The notes beneath the pieces were generated by a model. It did no database searches and was not told the DNA's origin. It worked only from the letters and a program-made list of their open reading frames with translations. Shown here in pieces: positions 52,010 to 64,000 of a stretch of DNA of 64,000 nt. Position 1 is the first letter of the stretch. Every line of letters starts with the position of its first letter. Origin of the DNA: Nymphaea colorata (lineage: Eukaryota > Streptophyta > Magnoliopsida > Nymphaeales > Nymphaeaceae). The DNA is taken from positions 436,001-500,000 of the forward strand of contig NC_045138.2 in the NCBI RefSeq assembly GCF_008831285.2, in the 5' to 3' direction. The translations under genes and the position numbers were made by a program.

Positions 52010-52480
52010 GGGGTGAACACGAGCCGAGTCGAGCCCAAGTTCAGTCAGCTGAAGCTTGGCTCGAATAATGAAACATCGAGCTCGAGAAAAGCTCGACGGA
52101 AACATCTCTAGCTCGACTCGATAGTTCGACAAACTCGTTTGAAAAGAATTGATATTCATCGTTACTTGTTGAGCTCGAACTCCACACTATTAAGGCTCAA
52201 CAAGTTCATTTGAATATAATTGATATTCATCGTTTCATGTTGAGATCGAATTCGACTCGATTAAAGCTCGACAAACTTGTAAACTCGTTTGAATATATTG
52301 ACTTGATTAGGGCTTGAGCTCGACTAGGCAGTTATGTGTTGAGCTCGAACTCAACTCGATTATTTGAACATGTCGACTCATGAACTCGAACTTGACTCGT
52401 TAAGCAAATGACTCAGCTCAAACTAGTTCACGAGCTGTGTTTTAATGAGTTGAGTTCGAGTAGCTCGACTCATTGTTCAC
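52010..52480. repeat. GAGCTCGA-rich degenerate repeat, copy B
   Basis: Duplicate of 12775-13265 with some 15-bp indels; flanks GGGGTGAACACGAGC and TTGTTCACCCATAC again form an inverted pair. Confidence 0.6.
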
Positions 52481-53600
52481 CCATACTCCTAAGTTCTAGA
52501 GCTGTGTCTGCACGAGGTGGTGAGATTTTCTTGTGCTTCAACTTGCATGCAATCAATATAAAGCTAATTAAGTATGGGTGGATACGAAATGCATTGGTTC
52601 CGCGATGCCTACTTATAAGGTGACTCAGATTCTGACTCAGATTCGATTAAGCAAACCAATCAAATTCAGATTCATCAGGTTATAAGTTCTTTACCATCCA
52701 AATTTTATAGGCATCTGATTTTAATGTATGCTAATTAACTTACGGATGTCAATAGATTGGATTGAAAGCCGGTATTTCATTATAGATTGCTTTAAAACAA
52801 TCGGACATTGAAAAAGAACATTAACATTGGATTTAGGAAATTACATCATATTTGGATCTGAAAATGATGTCGGATAGAATTTGGAATTGGGTTTGAACCT
52901 AATTTAGGTTTAGTTTTATAAAAAATATCCCCTATCTACTACTACCCATATGGAATAAACATTTCTTCAAAGGCATTTTAAATCTGAATTCAAATCTGAA
53001 TATGCAAACATTTGATTCATCAAATATGGTTAGACCAAAAGGGGACATCCGATCCAAATCTGGCCCACGGACATCCCTGCTGTGTTAGCACTTCGGAGCC
53101 GAATCGGATCCGTTTGCATCCCCAGTCATTGGTTGGACCACAAGAGTAAATCTAAGTATTTTTTATTTATTTTTTGATCAGGGATAAAGTTAGGCACTAA
53201 AATTGTTGACTGAGTTGAACCACTATGGAAGTCAGATGCCTTTTTCTTTGCTTCATTGTGCTGAGGTCGCAGTTGGGAGAATGCCAATAATCTTTATTGC
53301 TTACAAAAAGGAAAAAGATTGCTTGACAATAAAATAAATTTGTTTATGGCCATTATTTAAAGTACTTCATAAAAGTTACCGCCATAAGAAACTAAAGCTT
53401 TTGAGGCAGAATCTTTTTTTTTTTGGTATTAGAAATACAAATAATTTTCATGTAAATCATAATTATTTTCTTTTTTTCTAGAGGTAACAAATCATAAAAC
53501 CTATATATGGCAGTGCTTCAAAAGGATTTGTGTTTTATTTTACTATGGACAAAAGTTCAAGAAGTTATTTATGCGGTCTGAGAACATTTTCTGTGCTGTT
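52481..53600. other. Spacer of copy B, no gene seen
   Basis: Colinear with 13266-14395 of copy A. No ORF with a recognisable domain. Confidence 0.55.
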
Positions 53601-53607
53601 TGTGCCC

Positions 53608-54360
53608 CTTAGTTGATATGGACCTCAACTTGGACCTGCGTCCAGACTCGTCAAAGATTTGGATCACAATCCATGTTGCTTTATATCTCTGCTCGCTGGG
53701 CCTTGGCTTGGCAGGGCTGCAAATGGATCAGATATGGTATAAACCTGATCAAGGTCCTGATTCAACCAATTTCGATCATATTTTCTGTGCTGTTTATGCT
53801 CCTTAGTTGATATGGACCTCAACTTGGACCTGCGTCCCAACTCGTCAAAGATTTGGATCACAATCCATGTTGCTTTATGTCTGCTCTCTCTGGGCCTTGA
53901 CTTGGTAGGGCTGCAAATGGATCGGGTTTGGTATAAAACTGATCCAGGTCCAGATTCAACCAGTTTTGATAATATTTTCTTTGATGTTTATGCCCCTTAG
54001 TTCAGGGGCGGAGCCAAGATTTCGTTTAGGGACGGGCCAAAAAATACAACTTAAAATTTGGGTAGGGCCAAAATGAATCTAAATAAAAAAATACATTGAA
54101 CAACTAAATTTTTTTTATTTTTTGAATGTAAATTTTTTTTTTTGAGCTACTTAGGGGCGGGCCACGGCCTAGGCGGGCCCTCCCCTCCCTCCGCCCCTGC
54201 CTTAGTTGATATGGACCTCAACTTGGACTTGCGTCCCACTCGTCAAATATTTGGATCACAATCCATTTTGCTTTATATCTCTGCTCTCTGGGCCTTGACT
54301 TGGAGGGCTTCAAATGGATTAGATACGGTACAAACCTGATCCAGTTCTCGATCCAAGCAG
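53608..54360. repeat. Three tandem copies of an about 200-bp unit
   Basis: Units start with TTAGTTGATATGGACCTC at about 53608, 53803 and 54203. Each has TCGTCAAAGATTTGGATCAC and GGGCCTTGACTTGG. Copy A has only one unit (14405-14550). The third unit is separated from the second by a hAT MITE. Confidence 0.88.
54003..54199. mobile_element. hAT-type MITE with perfect 8-bp target duplication
   Basis: 197 bp. The ends CAGGGGCGGAG and CTCCGCCCCTG form an 11-bp perfect inverted pair. The target duplication CCTTAGTT is at 53995-54002 and 54200-54207. An 8-bp duplication with CAGGG ends is the hAT signature. No ORF. Confidence 0.92.
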
Positions 54361-54499
54361 CCAAGCTGTCCGCATCCCTAAGAGGTCGTTTGATTGTGTT
54401 GGAACACGGCGGAACAGAACAGACACGTTCTGTTTTGACAAAATTGACACAAACGTCGGACAGAGAACAGTAAAGACAGAACAGACAGAGAACGAAGGG

Positions 54500-54890
54500 T
54501 ATAAATAGGAGAGACGTTCGTGCGCGTTCCGTCGTTTACCACGGAACAGCACATCGAGGAACGCAGACTCTCCCCGTCCCCGAGCTCCTCTTGCCTCGCC
54601 CTTTCTCTTTCTTTCCCTCTCTCCTTCTCCTTCGTCTCCGCCCGACCTGCTCATTCTCTTCTGTCCGTCTCCTCCCGAGCTTCCCCTTCTCCTCCATCTC
54701 TGCCCCCGTCTCTGCCCCTTCTTCTCTGTCTCCGCCCCGAGCTGCCCCTTCTCTTCGTCTCCACCCGGTCGCTGCCCTAGCCCTTTCTCTTTCTATCCTT
54801 CTCCTTCGTCTCCGCCCCCTCGCCCTTTCTCTTTCTCATCCTGAAAATCTATTGCATCTTCACCAGCAGATCCTCCTCACCATCGCGGTG
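54500..54890 (+). other. TATA box plus C/T-rich leader-like block inside the PIF-like element
   Basis: TATAAATA at 54500-54507 is followed by GAGAGACGTTCG and about 300 bp of C/T-rich sequence with repeated CTCCTTCGTCTCCGCCC phrases (54620-54840). CATCGCG|GTGTGTG near 54888 could be a donor. ORFs here only translate the C/T repeats. It looks like the promoter and 5' UTR of a gene, possibly captured, but no coding part is recognisable downstream. Confidence 0.4.
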
Positions 54891-55804
54891 TGTGCCCTTC
54901 CATCTTTTTTTCTGTTCTTGAAGATTCCCACACACTTGCAATCCATCAGACTAATATCTTATTGATATTATGGAAATGAAAAAATTGTAAATGGTCTGCC
55001 AAATAACATGGTCCCGTGCCTGGCCAAGGGGCAGTAACTACAAGTGGACGGAAGAAGAGAGTAACTACAGTCTACAGGTATGCTCCTGAGCTTTTCCCCT
55101 TTCCATTTTGGAAGTAATGCATTTAAACTCGAAATGCTAGTCATATTGTTTGACACTGATGCTATCCCAAATTTGAATGCAGGTGATATGATAGTTGGAC
55201 CAACCAAAACTCCTTTCATGGACTAGATATCGACAGGCTTGACACAGTATTACCCAATTTTATGTTCTATGCCTAGAACGATCTTGCATGCCAAACGTTT
55301 GGCAAAATGTTTGAGAGAGAAATGCCAAACAAATGAATGAATGGCATTTGCTCTTGAAGTCGCTTTGAGGTCAGAGTAGCCTTGAGTTTGTAAGTATGGC
55401 ATGGGCACAAACAAATGAATGGGATCTTATGTTAATCATGTTATTCTGAAACTGATTTTCAGGTATTTTCTCTTCATTAAGATCGATCAATCTAAATGTG
55501 CACATGAATTTAGTTTAGAGAGAATGGAAAAGTCATAAAGAATTTGTGAATATGGTTATAACATGCGGCCCACAGGAGCAATGTGAATGGCTTCACAACT
55601 GTTCGTGTAGCTTCTTCACCTGCAGAACTTGGGAACCGATACTAGGATCTCCAAACACAAAAACAGAAAAAAAGAACCTAATGTGTTAGGAGCCTTGAAA
55701 GTTATGACAAATGTGGACTGTCAAAATTTGAAGCCCATATGGAAACCTCCATGTTTTCAATATCAGGTGAGATAGGAACATGGATAATCTGTATTGTCTC
55801 TAGC

Positions 55805-55831
55805 CTCTAGGCCATTTGAAGAACTCTCTCC

Positions 55832-55873
<42 letters not shown>
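55805..55873. repeat. (CT)n microsatellite in the PIF-like element
   Basis: CTCTCCCTCTCTCTC... for about 50 bp. The 69- and 82-codon ORFs across it are translations of the run. Confidence 0.85.
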
Positions 55874-55875
<2 letters not shown>

Positions 55876-56758
55876 AAAATCTGAAACCAGTCTGGGTCTA
55901 TCTTGGGCCCAACCTGACTCGCATTCCATATGTACAACTGTGTTTTATGTGCTCCGAAGTTACAGTAACATTGAAATTTAGACATGACGGCAGAAACATT
56001 TAAAAACCAATAAGCTTTGACAACATTGCCACATGACTGAGACATCATATACTACAAGTTTAATGCACACAATTGTCGGAGTCACTCTGTTCATCTGAGT
56101 TTGACGAATCTCTACATTTCAAGTACTACGTGAGTCTGTGATCTTAGCTGCTAGAGAAGAATGCGTAACCTATCGCCTATACACAATGCCCAATAACAAG
56201 AGAAAGAGCGAGAGAGGAAACAGACAGCCTTGGTTGCTTACCATTTGTCGTCATGAAGGCGGAGCCTTTTCTGCGGTGCTTTATTGAAGAACATAAGAGC
56301 AAGAAAAAAAAAAGAAGGAAATTGTAATGTTGCCTACTCTTGTCTCTATTTGTCCCAATCACATATCATAGACGAAATTTCATTTTTTATAATGATTATA
56401 AAATTTGTGGAGTGTAGTGATTATTTGGTCCTAATTGGAGATATATTATCAAATTTGTTTACTTGAATTCGGGTTTGAATATAATCTCATATTGTATCGG
56501 AACCATTGACATCCTTCTTAAACCCAAAGCGCTTCACGAGAAAATTTCTCTTAAAACAAACGTCAGACAGGACGGACAGAACAGATAGAACAGACGTATG
56601 CGAAACAAACGCTGGACAAAATGAACATTGTGTTCTGTTCCTAAAATCATCAAACGGTGGACAAGGAACACCATTATTCATGAGGACAGGACAGTAGTGT
56701 AATGGACAGGACGTCCTGTCCGTCCTGTCCCAGTGGACAGCAATCAAACAACCTCTAA

Positions 56759-56992
56759 GGACCAGTTTGACACCAAGATCACTGTAGGTGTGTTATAAAT
56801 CTGTCACAAATATTCAGACAGATTTATGGTAAAATTTATTCAGGTAGTCTACGAATATATCTAATATTTAGAAAAAATTCATGAAACAATCACACATTGT
56901 CCCTCACGCCAAACAGCCTCTACGGGATCCATTTGCAGACAAAAATAAAACGCATACGTAGAATTGGATTGGAGGATACACATGTATTTCTG

Positions 56993-57045
<53 letters not shown>

Positions 57046-60000
57046 CTAACCGAGTTGACTAATGTTGTTTAAGTTGAAATATACACATCAGTCCAAAGCT
57101 GATGGAAATGATGCCAATGACGTAATGAACTTTGATACGTTAGACAAAAAAAAAAGTGAAGGAAAAATGTTGAAACGTGAATAGAGATTTACTTAAATCC
57201 TATGTACGCCCTTGTGAATAGATTATCCTTGGTTGCCTTATACAAGATCCTTGTTCTTTGATTAAAATAATATAAAGAGGGCAATTCTTCATTTTTTTTA
57301 CAGAAGAAAAGGATCTTTCCAGAAAATTCCATTTAGGGACATGACTTTTTGGTCATAATTGGTCTCAAACAAAATTCATGTTCACAAAGTATGTTGTTTA
57401 TTATGGTCTTTCACCTACGACGACCGCACCACGTGATGACATGTGGGAAAACTATACCATGTGCCGTTAGGTGGTCGGACCATCGTAGGTGGAAGGGCAA
57501 AACACCCAAGTCTTGTTCTTACTTTTATGATTTCTTAAATCTCAAATTTATTGATGTGGTCAAATAATGACCCAGCTTTCCCATTATCCCCTGACTCCGG
57601 TTAACATATGAGATCTGTTACATTATCATCAAAAGTTTGGCTAATATTAGGCTGAAGCATCTAATTTTTTTCTTGGCAATTGCTTCAGCCTTTCATGTTA
57701 AAAGTGAGGAAGTTTCCAACTGGTATTGACGATATATATGAATCATGAATGCAGCAGTCGAGAAAGCCACAATGGCCCCAAGCAGAGCCTCACATCTTGT
57801 TCTTACGATGGGAAATTCTCGTGACATTTTTAAATTTGTTTCAAGATTTTTGGAAAAAAGTGTGTCGTTGTGAAATGATACAAAAGTTAAAATGATAAGA
57901 GAGTTGAAAAATTGCTGAGAAAGAACAAAAAGCTTATTGTCGCTTTACTATGGAAGATCATAAAGCATGATCTTTTTCACTATGGAATTATTTTAATCTC
58001 CAAAAGTTTGACGACAAAATCCCACAGTTGTTCTAACAGCAATGACTGAATTCATGACTAAGCATCAAATTTCATTATGTTCCAAAGCCAGCCCTTGTCA
58101 ACATGAGGTGAAACGGACCACATGGTACCTGGACAGTGTGGTCCGGCACAGTTGAGACCAACTACAGCATGTGAGCTTGCGTCCACCTGGCCAATCGGAG
58201 ATCGCCAAGTGTCTACGTGCCTACACCGGAGTAGATTGGCCAGCTACTTGATAATTGGTATCTACAGTCGTATTGGCTCATTGTTTGACTCATATTGATC
58301 AAACCCACCTGCTGGGCTTTGGGGAACAGTTTCTCGAATCGATTCGGAAACCGATTTTGACAACATTGGTAAAATACCAGTAAAATTAATCCGCGCAATC
58401 GGACGATCTCTAACGACTATGTCTACATGGCTCTGTCACGAGAGTAGTACATTATCATCAAAAGTTTGGCTAATATTAGGAAAATAAAAATGTGGAGCCC
58501 GTTTTTTGAACTTAAGTCTAAAATTTGGGTCCCTAGGTGGAAATTTCCTGATCATTCTCTTGAACATATTTCTTCGCTGAGCCATGCCTAGATTTTGGTC
58601 ATTTTCATTTCTTTGATCATAATTTGGTTTCCTTGATTTCTAGATCTCTGCCTTTTCTTTTTTCATTATTTGCATTCCAAATCCTTGGATCATGATGACT
58701 CCAAATATTCCCCCACATCTTTTGAATGAAGGACCAATGCTTGACCCTTGTTATGATGGGTAATGAACAGTAGCCAATGCAAGCATTAGTCATGCATGTA
58801 TGCATGTAAGTATACATATAAATATGTGCATACATGCATATACACAGACATAAAAGTTCCACAGTCACAAAAAGCATGTTTTTTTTTTCAAAAAAATATG
58901 AAAAAACTGATAAATTAAAAAAATGTTAAAAACAAAAAAAATGTGTTTTAATACATTTTAATGTGTTTTTTCACCTTTTCATTTTTTTAATGCCAAACAG
59001 TTTTTTCTTTTTTCATTTTTTATTTTTTATTTGTGGATATCTACTTATCTTTTGATGTTTGTGTTCTTAGTTTCTCACCTTTTTTTAATTTTTAATTTAT
59101 TTTTATTTTTTATTTTTTAAAAAGTTTAGCGGACATTTTTCCTTTTTTTTTTTAAGTTCACCATATTATACTCAAGAAAAAACCTCACTGTTGAATGTGA
59201 CTATACAGAAAAATTATCCTCATTTAACCTGACTCAAAACTGACTTGAGGATGGTAGATAAGCCCTCTAGTAGACAAAAGGTTGTCTTGGGCTGTGGGTT
59301 GCAATCCTCTCACTTACTCAAAATAAACCTTCCGATTGGCTTCAATTTGTGTTAAAAAAAAGTTATCGACTAGCGTAACAAATAATATGACACAGAAGTA
59401 TATAAGTAGATCCTTGAAACTAAAAAAGAAAAAAAAACTTCAACAGGATCCAATTTTAACTCCAATATGATCTCACACTTTTGTGGTCTTGGGTAGATGT
59501 GTACCAACCCTCTCCTGCTTGAAAGAAGTGACTTCATGAAGCTTCAAGTCTGTAAATGGCCATTGACAGCTCAAGCACTTGCAGTTTAAAAAGATTTGGG
59601 TGGTGAAACTGAAACCACAACATTCAGTTCTTAATTCCAACTAATGCCCAAAAGCAAATGTTGTATGCTTTCAAATTAATGCATTCCTTCTATTGGATGA
59701 GAGTGAACATGCATTCCTGTGAAACATCTATTCATGTCAAGTTCTTGAAATAAAAAGGGTAACATTCTTTGCCACTAATGCTAATTTCCTTAATTGCGGG
59801 TTGGTTCTAATCGACCATACATTCATTAATTGGCACCTTCATTAATTTGGACATCCTATATGGGGGATTAGGTAGCTTCAGCTACTCGTAAGGCCGGCCA
59901 AGAAACAAAAAGCTATCTGCAAAGTAATTTCTCCTTATGAAAAGTTGCTTTTGCTTTTGCATTTTCTTTCTTAGAAATTTTTATTTGTTGATAGGAACCG

Positions 60001-60543
60001 ACAAGTTCATCTTTAACTGGTACTATCTCGAATTTAAGCCAAATGTACTCTCTCTCTCTCTCTCTTATAGATATATATATATATCTGTCAAATGCAGAAC
60101 AGTCGCCAGATAACCAAAATTTGAAAACTTACTACTGAATAGACTAAAATAGTTGCTAAGGCCTTGATAAACCATAGGCCTGCCAGGAAATACATATGCT
60201 AATGGGAATATAGTAATTATTTGTTAGCATCAAGTTTTTAAATTTTGTTCTAATGAAGCGTGTTATAGGAAGCTACCCATTTGCAGCCGTAAAGCTTAAC
60301 AAGCTTTGTCAGCTTAATTACTTCGTCCCATTCACTGGGTTTGCTTGGTCAACGAAGCCGATCTAGCACGAAATGGGCTAAGCCAAGAATTATTCCATAC
60401 AAACACACAATAAAAGATTGTGTCCCCGTCAAGAATTAAAAGCCAATCGACCAAATTTTCAATTACCACTGACGTATTGACTTACTTTTAAAGCCAAAAC
60501 CTTCAGATTTTCCACAAGGTGCAACCGATCGTCCTTTCCGTCT
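56759..60543. other. Gene-poor region, no gene supported
   Basis: (TA)n at 56998-57042. An imperfect inverted repeat is at 57403-57495. A perfect 33-bp direct repeat is at 57619-57651 and 58448-58480. T/A homopolymer-rich sequence at 58880-59160 resembles 11620-11840. No ORF here has a recognisable domain. Confidence 0.5.
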
Positions 60544-60930
60544 GTTCATACCCAATGAGAAAGAGAATTGAAGAATATATTAATCTTTTAACGGTTTCTC
60601 AATAACAGAAGAAAGTCTTTTATATATATATATATATAGGACATCAAATCTGAGCCATCCGATCCTAGATCGGATGGCCCAGGCATCCCTTCCTCTCTCC
60701 CCACTCTTATTGCAACCGGAGCCCCGGCAGCTCTGCTCCTGGCAAGAGCAGAGCTGCCGGGGCTCCGGTTGCCTCTGCCCATCGCCGGGTGGTGGTTATC
60801 CGGACAATACGGCAGGGGGAGCAGCGGAGCTCATTGCCGGTTGGAGAGGAAGAGAGAAAAAAGAAGTCAAGAGTTCAGAGAAGAAGGGAGGGAGAAATTT
60901 GGACCGTCTGTTGTAAAATCGAACAGTCCA

Positions 60931-60986
<56 letters not shown>

Positions 60987-61095
60987 TCGAGTTTTCTCCG
61001 TTCACGAGCAAAAGAAAAATGGGGGAGACGCAACTGCATGCGCATAAAAAACTATTTAATTAGATAGACAGTTTAACTACGTACCAATATAAAAG
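60544..61095. repeat. Second copy of the 15-kb MITE complex
   Basis: It follows 15058-15530: TTCATACCCAATGAGAAAGAG, the CCATCCGATCCTAGATCGGATGG palindrome, the GAAATTTGGACCGTCTG block, a (TA)n tract, then the left arm of MITE family 3 (CGAGTTTTCTCCGTTCACG at about 60988). It stops at ACGTACCAATATAAAAG, the centre of that MITE. About 130 bp (60712-60840) are extra relative to 15 kb. Confidence 0.75.
60712..60772. repeat. Perfect 27-bp GC-rich hairpin
   Basis: Arms 60712-60738 and 60746-60772 are exact inverted copies with a 7-base loop CTGGCAA. The arm core is CCGGAGCCCCGGCAGCTCTG. It is strikingly GC-rich in AT-rich surroundings. Confidence 0.95.
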
Positions 61096-64000
61096 TAACA
61101 AGGTGAAGGAACAAAGAGGAAAATAGTAATAAAAAAGCTCACGCTTCATATCTACATGCATACTTGTCCTCTAAGCCATGCCTTGAGTTGGTGTTTTTTT
61201 TATGCAAAGACACATACGTCATCGGTTCATACATCCAAACCACCCTGAATATGATTTTTTTCTTTTTTTTGGGCGCAAGAGGATGCATCTAGTTAAACAA
61301 TCCAGATTGCTGATACTTAAATAATTTATTCGAGAGTTAGATTAGAATCCGTAACAAATTTTGTTTTTTCTTTTTGAAAATGGGAGAGAGCTAATATTGA
61401 AGTACCATGTAGCATGTGATCTAGAGAAAGATTAATGCATGAATTAAATTTGTCAACTTTCTTGTTTATGGTGTCAAGAAGGTTGAGTAATTAGGAGTAA
61501 TTAGGTAGCCAAAATGCGAGCCGATGCTTGATTTGTTCCACGAAGACCTCACTAGCGTGTTTTTAATTTGCAGCTTATATATGTTTCTGAATTTGATAAG
61601 AATCAACCAGCAAAGGTGAGCAAAGAATTTTATGTCACTTCAAAACCAACGGGCACGTATAATAAAATCAAGTGACTTGAAAAATATATTTATATGTCAA
61701 AAACATGGTTTATATATATATATATATATGAATTTTTTTGGGAAGAATGGTAGTTAAATAGATAGAAGAAATGATATTATTATATCTAACTAATTAACAA
61801 GGCTGAAGTACACGGTAGAACTAACATAAATAACATCCAGTATTCTTTTGTCAACAAAGCTAATATAAAAATGTTATGAACTGATGCATGAACTATTTAT
61901 TTGGCTGAAACTTTTAATGAATACGACAGGAAGATTTAATATGAACATCTAATTTCTAAAGGGCCAAACGAACACTAGGGACAAAGTTATTTTCTCTAAC
62001 TAACAGGCTTCGATGTCAATATTCTTAAGAGAGACGTCGGGTTGGTGATATATTAAAATATTAGTTCCGGTGGGGAAGACAACGAATTCTTTTTAATAAC
62101 TTTTGGCTAATAATTCGTTATTTCTGGCAAAGGATTCAGGATCAGATTAATATTTCCACATGGCTTATCTGTACTATCATATATGATGAAAAATTACAAT
62201 AAGAAATCAGTTTTTTTTTCACTATGTTATGTTGCAGAAATGCGTGTGCGTGTGTGTGTGTATTTATGCATGTAATATGAATAATTGGTAGTTCACAGAT
62301 CACTAGATCAGGGAAAAAAACCAGACCAGTAAAAACTGATTGCTAAAATATTTTTGTTGTATGGCCTAACCATATAGATATGATCTTAATAATGTTTTAG
62401 GAAAAATCGTACACTAAGTCCAATTTTTTTTTTAATTAATATGTCTTTCTAGTAACAATAAAAAATAAACGGTTCTTATGACACCAAATTTTTAATAGTA
62501 GAAAAATATATAAGTGTTTTTTGTTAAAAACAACTTGAATTAAAAGACTTTTATGTTGAATTAGTATTTACAAATATAGTTGAATGTCCATATTTTGTTT
62601 AAATTTATTTTCTACAAACGACCTCTTAGAGGGCATTTAGAATGAACCGAGTCAGTCAAACCAGCGTAGGAATTATATATCATGGGTTTGGTCACCTTTC
62701 ATAGACCAAATGACATCTACAACTAGACAACCGCCAAATGGTATTTGGCCACTACTCTTATAAATATAAATAAATACATCGAAACTTTTATACAGTGCTA
62801 TAAAGAAAAGAAAGACTCAATTTGTACCATTGTTGCATGCATGATAAATCAACTAATATAAGAAACCATGGATCTATTTGGACACTAGAACTATTGTTCT
62901 ATTAATTTTTCTCAATTTTTTGGGCAGATTCACTGAACATTCACAATGAGTCCTACTGCCAAACTACCCCTTAGGGTATGCTCGTAACACCAGAACAGTG
63001 TTTTATAGGACGCAAGTGACAGACAAAGAACAGCGAATCAAACACTCTCTAATCCATCTATTCATCTTCACATTTTTTTTACCAATTGGAGTGTATTATT
63101 TTCCTTTTGACTGGTTCAAGACAAATTAGCAAAATCAAAATACTCACAGGCAGAACCGCGCAAGATTTGGCAGTGATCGATGCACAATGGTTATGCATTG
63201 AATGCACTAACAAACCCTCAACACTCATACCAGAAAGAATAAAAAAAAATGAACAACACGTATTTAGTTAAGACTTGTGAAAAAAGGCAGAGTTTGATTT
63301 CGTGGGGCATAAAATAACCATATCTTAGAGCAAAGAATAACCATATTTTATCCATTTCTGTTTGATTTGTTCTCCTTTCCATATCACTTGTAGCTTCTGT
63401 CTTTCTTTGACTCCTTATTGGAAGAAATCAGAAGAACATAGACAAATGCAACCTGGCTAGTTGGTTTCTAGAGATGTCAATGGATCGGGTTGGATCAAAA
63501 ATCTGATATGAGTTCATTTTGTCATGATTTTTGAGATTAAGTACGTTAAATGTGAGGGATTCATAAACCTAGCTAGGTAAATTGACTTAAAGCAATTTTG
63601 TTGTAGTTGAAACCCATTTGATCGAAACAAAAATGAGCGCGAAGATGTAATAGAGAATTTTATATTAATAGGCAACACTTAAGAGGGTACAGTGGGCATT
63701 TGGACCCAAACATCCACCTTCGTGTTCGACCCCTTACGCAAGACTATGTCATAGGTACTTCTATCTTTTCATTTTTGCCTCCAAGGATGTTTCTCTGTTT
63801 CTGAAGGGCATTTTGGTCATTTTGAACCATGAGCATGCATGTTCGTATTGGGGGCCAAACATATAACCAATTACAAGATACTAATAGATGGGCACATTGT
63901 TCATGACTCTAATGTGAATTGGATTCCAACCATTCCTTGTGCGACACATCTAGCACATTGCATGTTCGGTGGCCAAGCATGCACACATGCTCGGCCCGTC
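61096..64000. other. Right-hand region, no gene supported
   Basis: A/T-rich, with (TA)n at 61707-61729 and (TG)n near 62242-62261. 62277-62630 is a diverged MITE-like family 2 interior (AATTGGTAG, AAAACCAGACC, TCCATATTTTGTTTAAA). The end of the window has GCATGCATGTTCG phrases but no ORF of note. Confidence 0.45.

Larger units (their letters stand above)
54382..56755. mobile_element. Non-autonomous PIF/Harbinger-like DNA transposon, 2.37 kb
   Basis: The ends GAGGTCGTTTGATTG and CAATCAAACAACCTC form a 15-bp pair with one mismatch. The target duplication is TAA (54379-54381 and 56756-56758). Both subterminal zones are full of GACAGAACAGA/GTCCTGTCC-like motifs. No transposase domain is seen, so it would need a helper. 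TAA/TTA duplications and a GRGGTxGTTTG-like end fit PIF/Harbinger; the end motif is weaker support. Confidence 0.75.

Noticed and set aside
54520-54965. ORFs rich in Ser, Pro, Leu and Phe in the PIF-like element
   Set aside because: They translate C/T-rich repeats; the region looks like a leader or repeat rather than coding.

Overview
This window looks like AT-rich nuclear DNA of a flowering plant. The evidence is Ty1/copia and Ty3/gypsy retrotransposons with plant-type domains, a tRNA-iMet-type primer site (TGGTATCAGAGC), two remnants of a ten-exon plant ADH1-type gene, a degenerate Root_cap/LEA-related gene pair, a mosaic plastid-DNA insert, MITEs and very many (TA)n and (CT)n microsatellites. 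The species cannot be fixed from sequence alone. No protein-coding host gene in the window looks fully functional; the one long intact ORF is a Copia polyprotein.

The main architecture is a segmental duplication in direct orientation. Copy A runs from the window edge to about 14550. Copy B runs from about 27822 to 53745. Each carries the same order: MITE-rich spacer, ADH1-like gene (+ strand), then a Root_cap-family gene (- strand), then a GAGCTCGA-rich tract. The copies then took different paths. In A, the last part of the ADH gene was replaced by a truncated Ty3/gypsy element (about 5688-10131) with a roughly 3.2-kb LTR. In B, an intact Copia element (30078-35414, LTRs identical) sits upstream of the ADH gene. 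A second, older Copia of the same family (36271-46642, - strand) sits in ADH intron 1 and itself contains a third, Tnt1-like Copia (39620-44981).

The spacer between the copies (14551-27821) starts at the duplication edge with a mosaic of plastid fragments (rrn23 plus two rearranged ycf2 pieces). A palindromic MITE complex (15058-16020) follows. The rest is gene-poor DNA with microsatellites, name-less dispersed repeats and short tandem duplications. The right part (53746-64000) holds a locally amplified about 200-bp unit with a hAT MITE in it, a 2.37-kb non-autonomous PIF/Harbinger-like element (54382-56755), and another copy of the 15-kb MITE complex at 60544-61095 that contains a perfect 27-bp GC-rich hairpin.

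Reading the lesions together gives a relative history. The segment duplicated; both ADH copies decayed with mostly different lesions; the outer Copia hit ADH-B intron 1; the Tnt1-like element hit the outer Copia; and the intact Copia arrived last.
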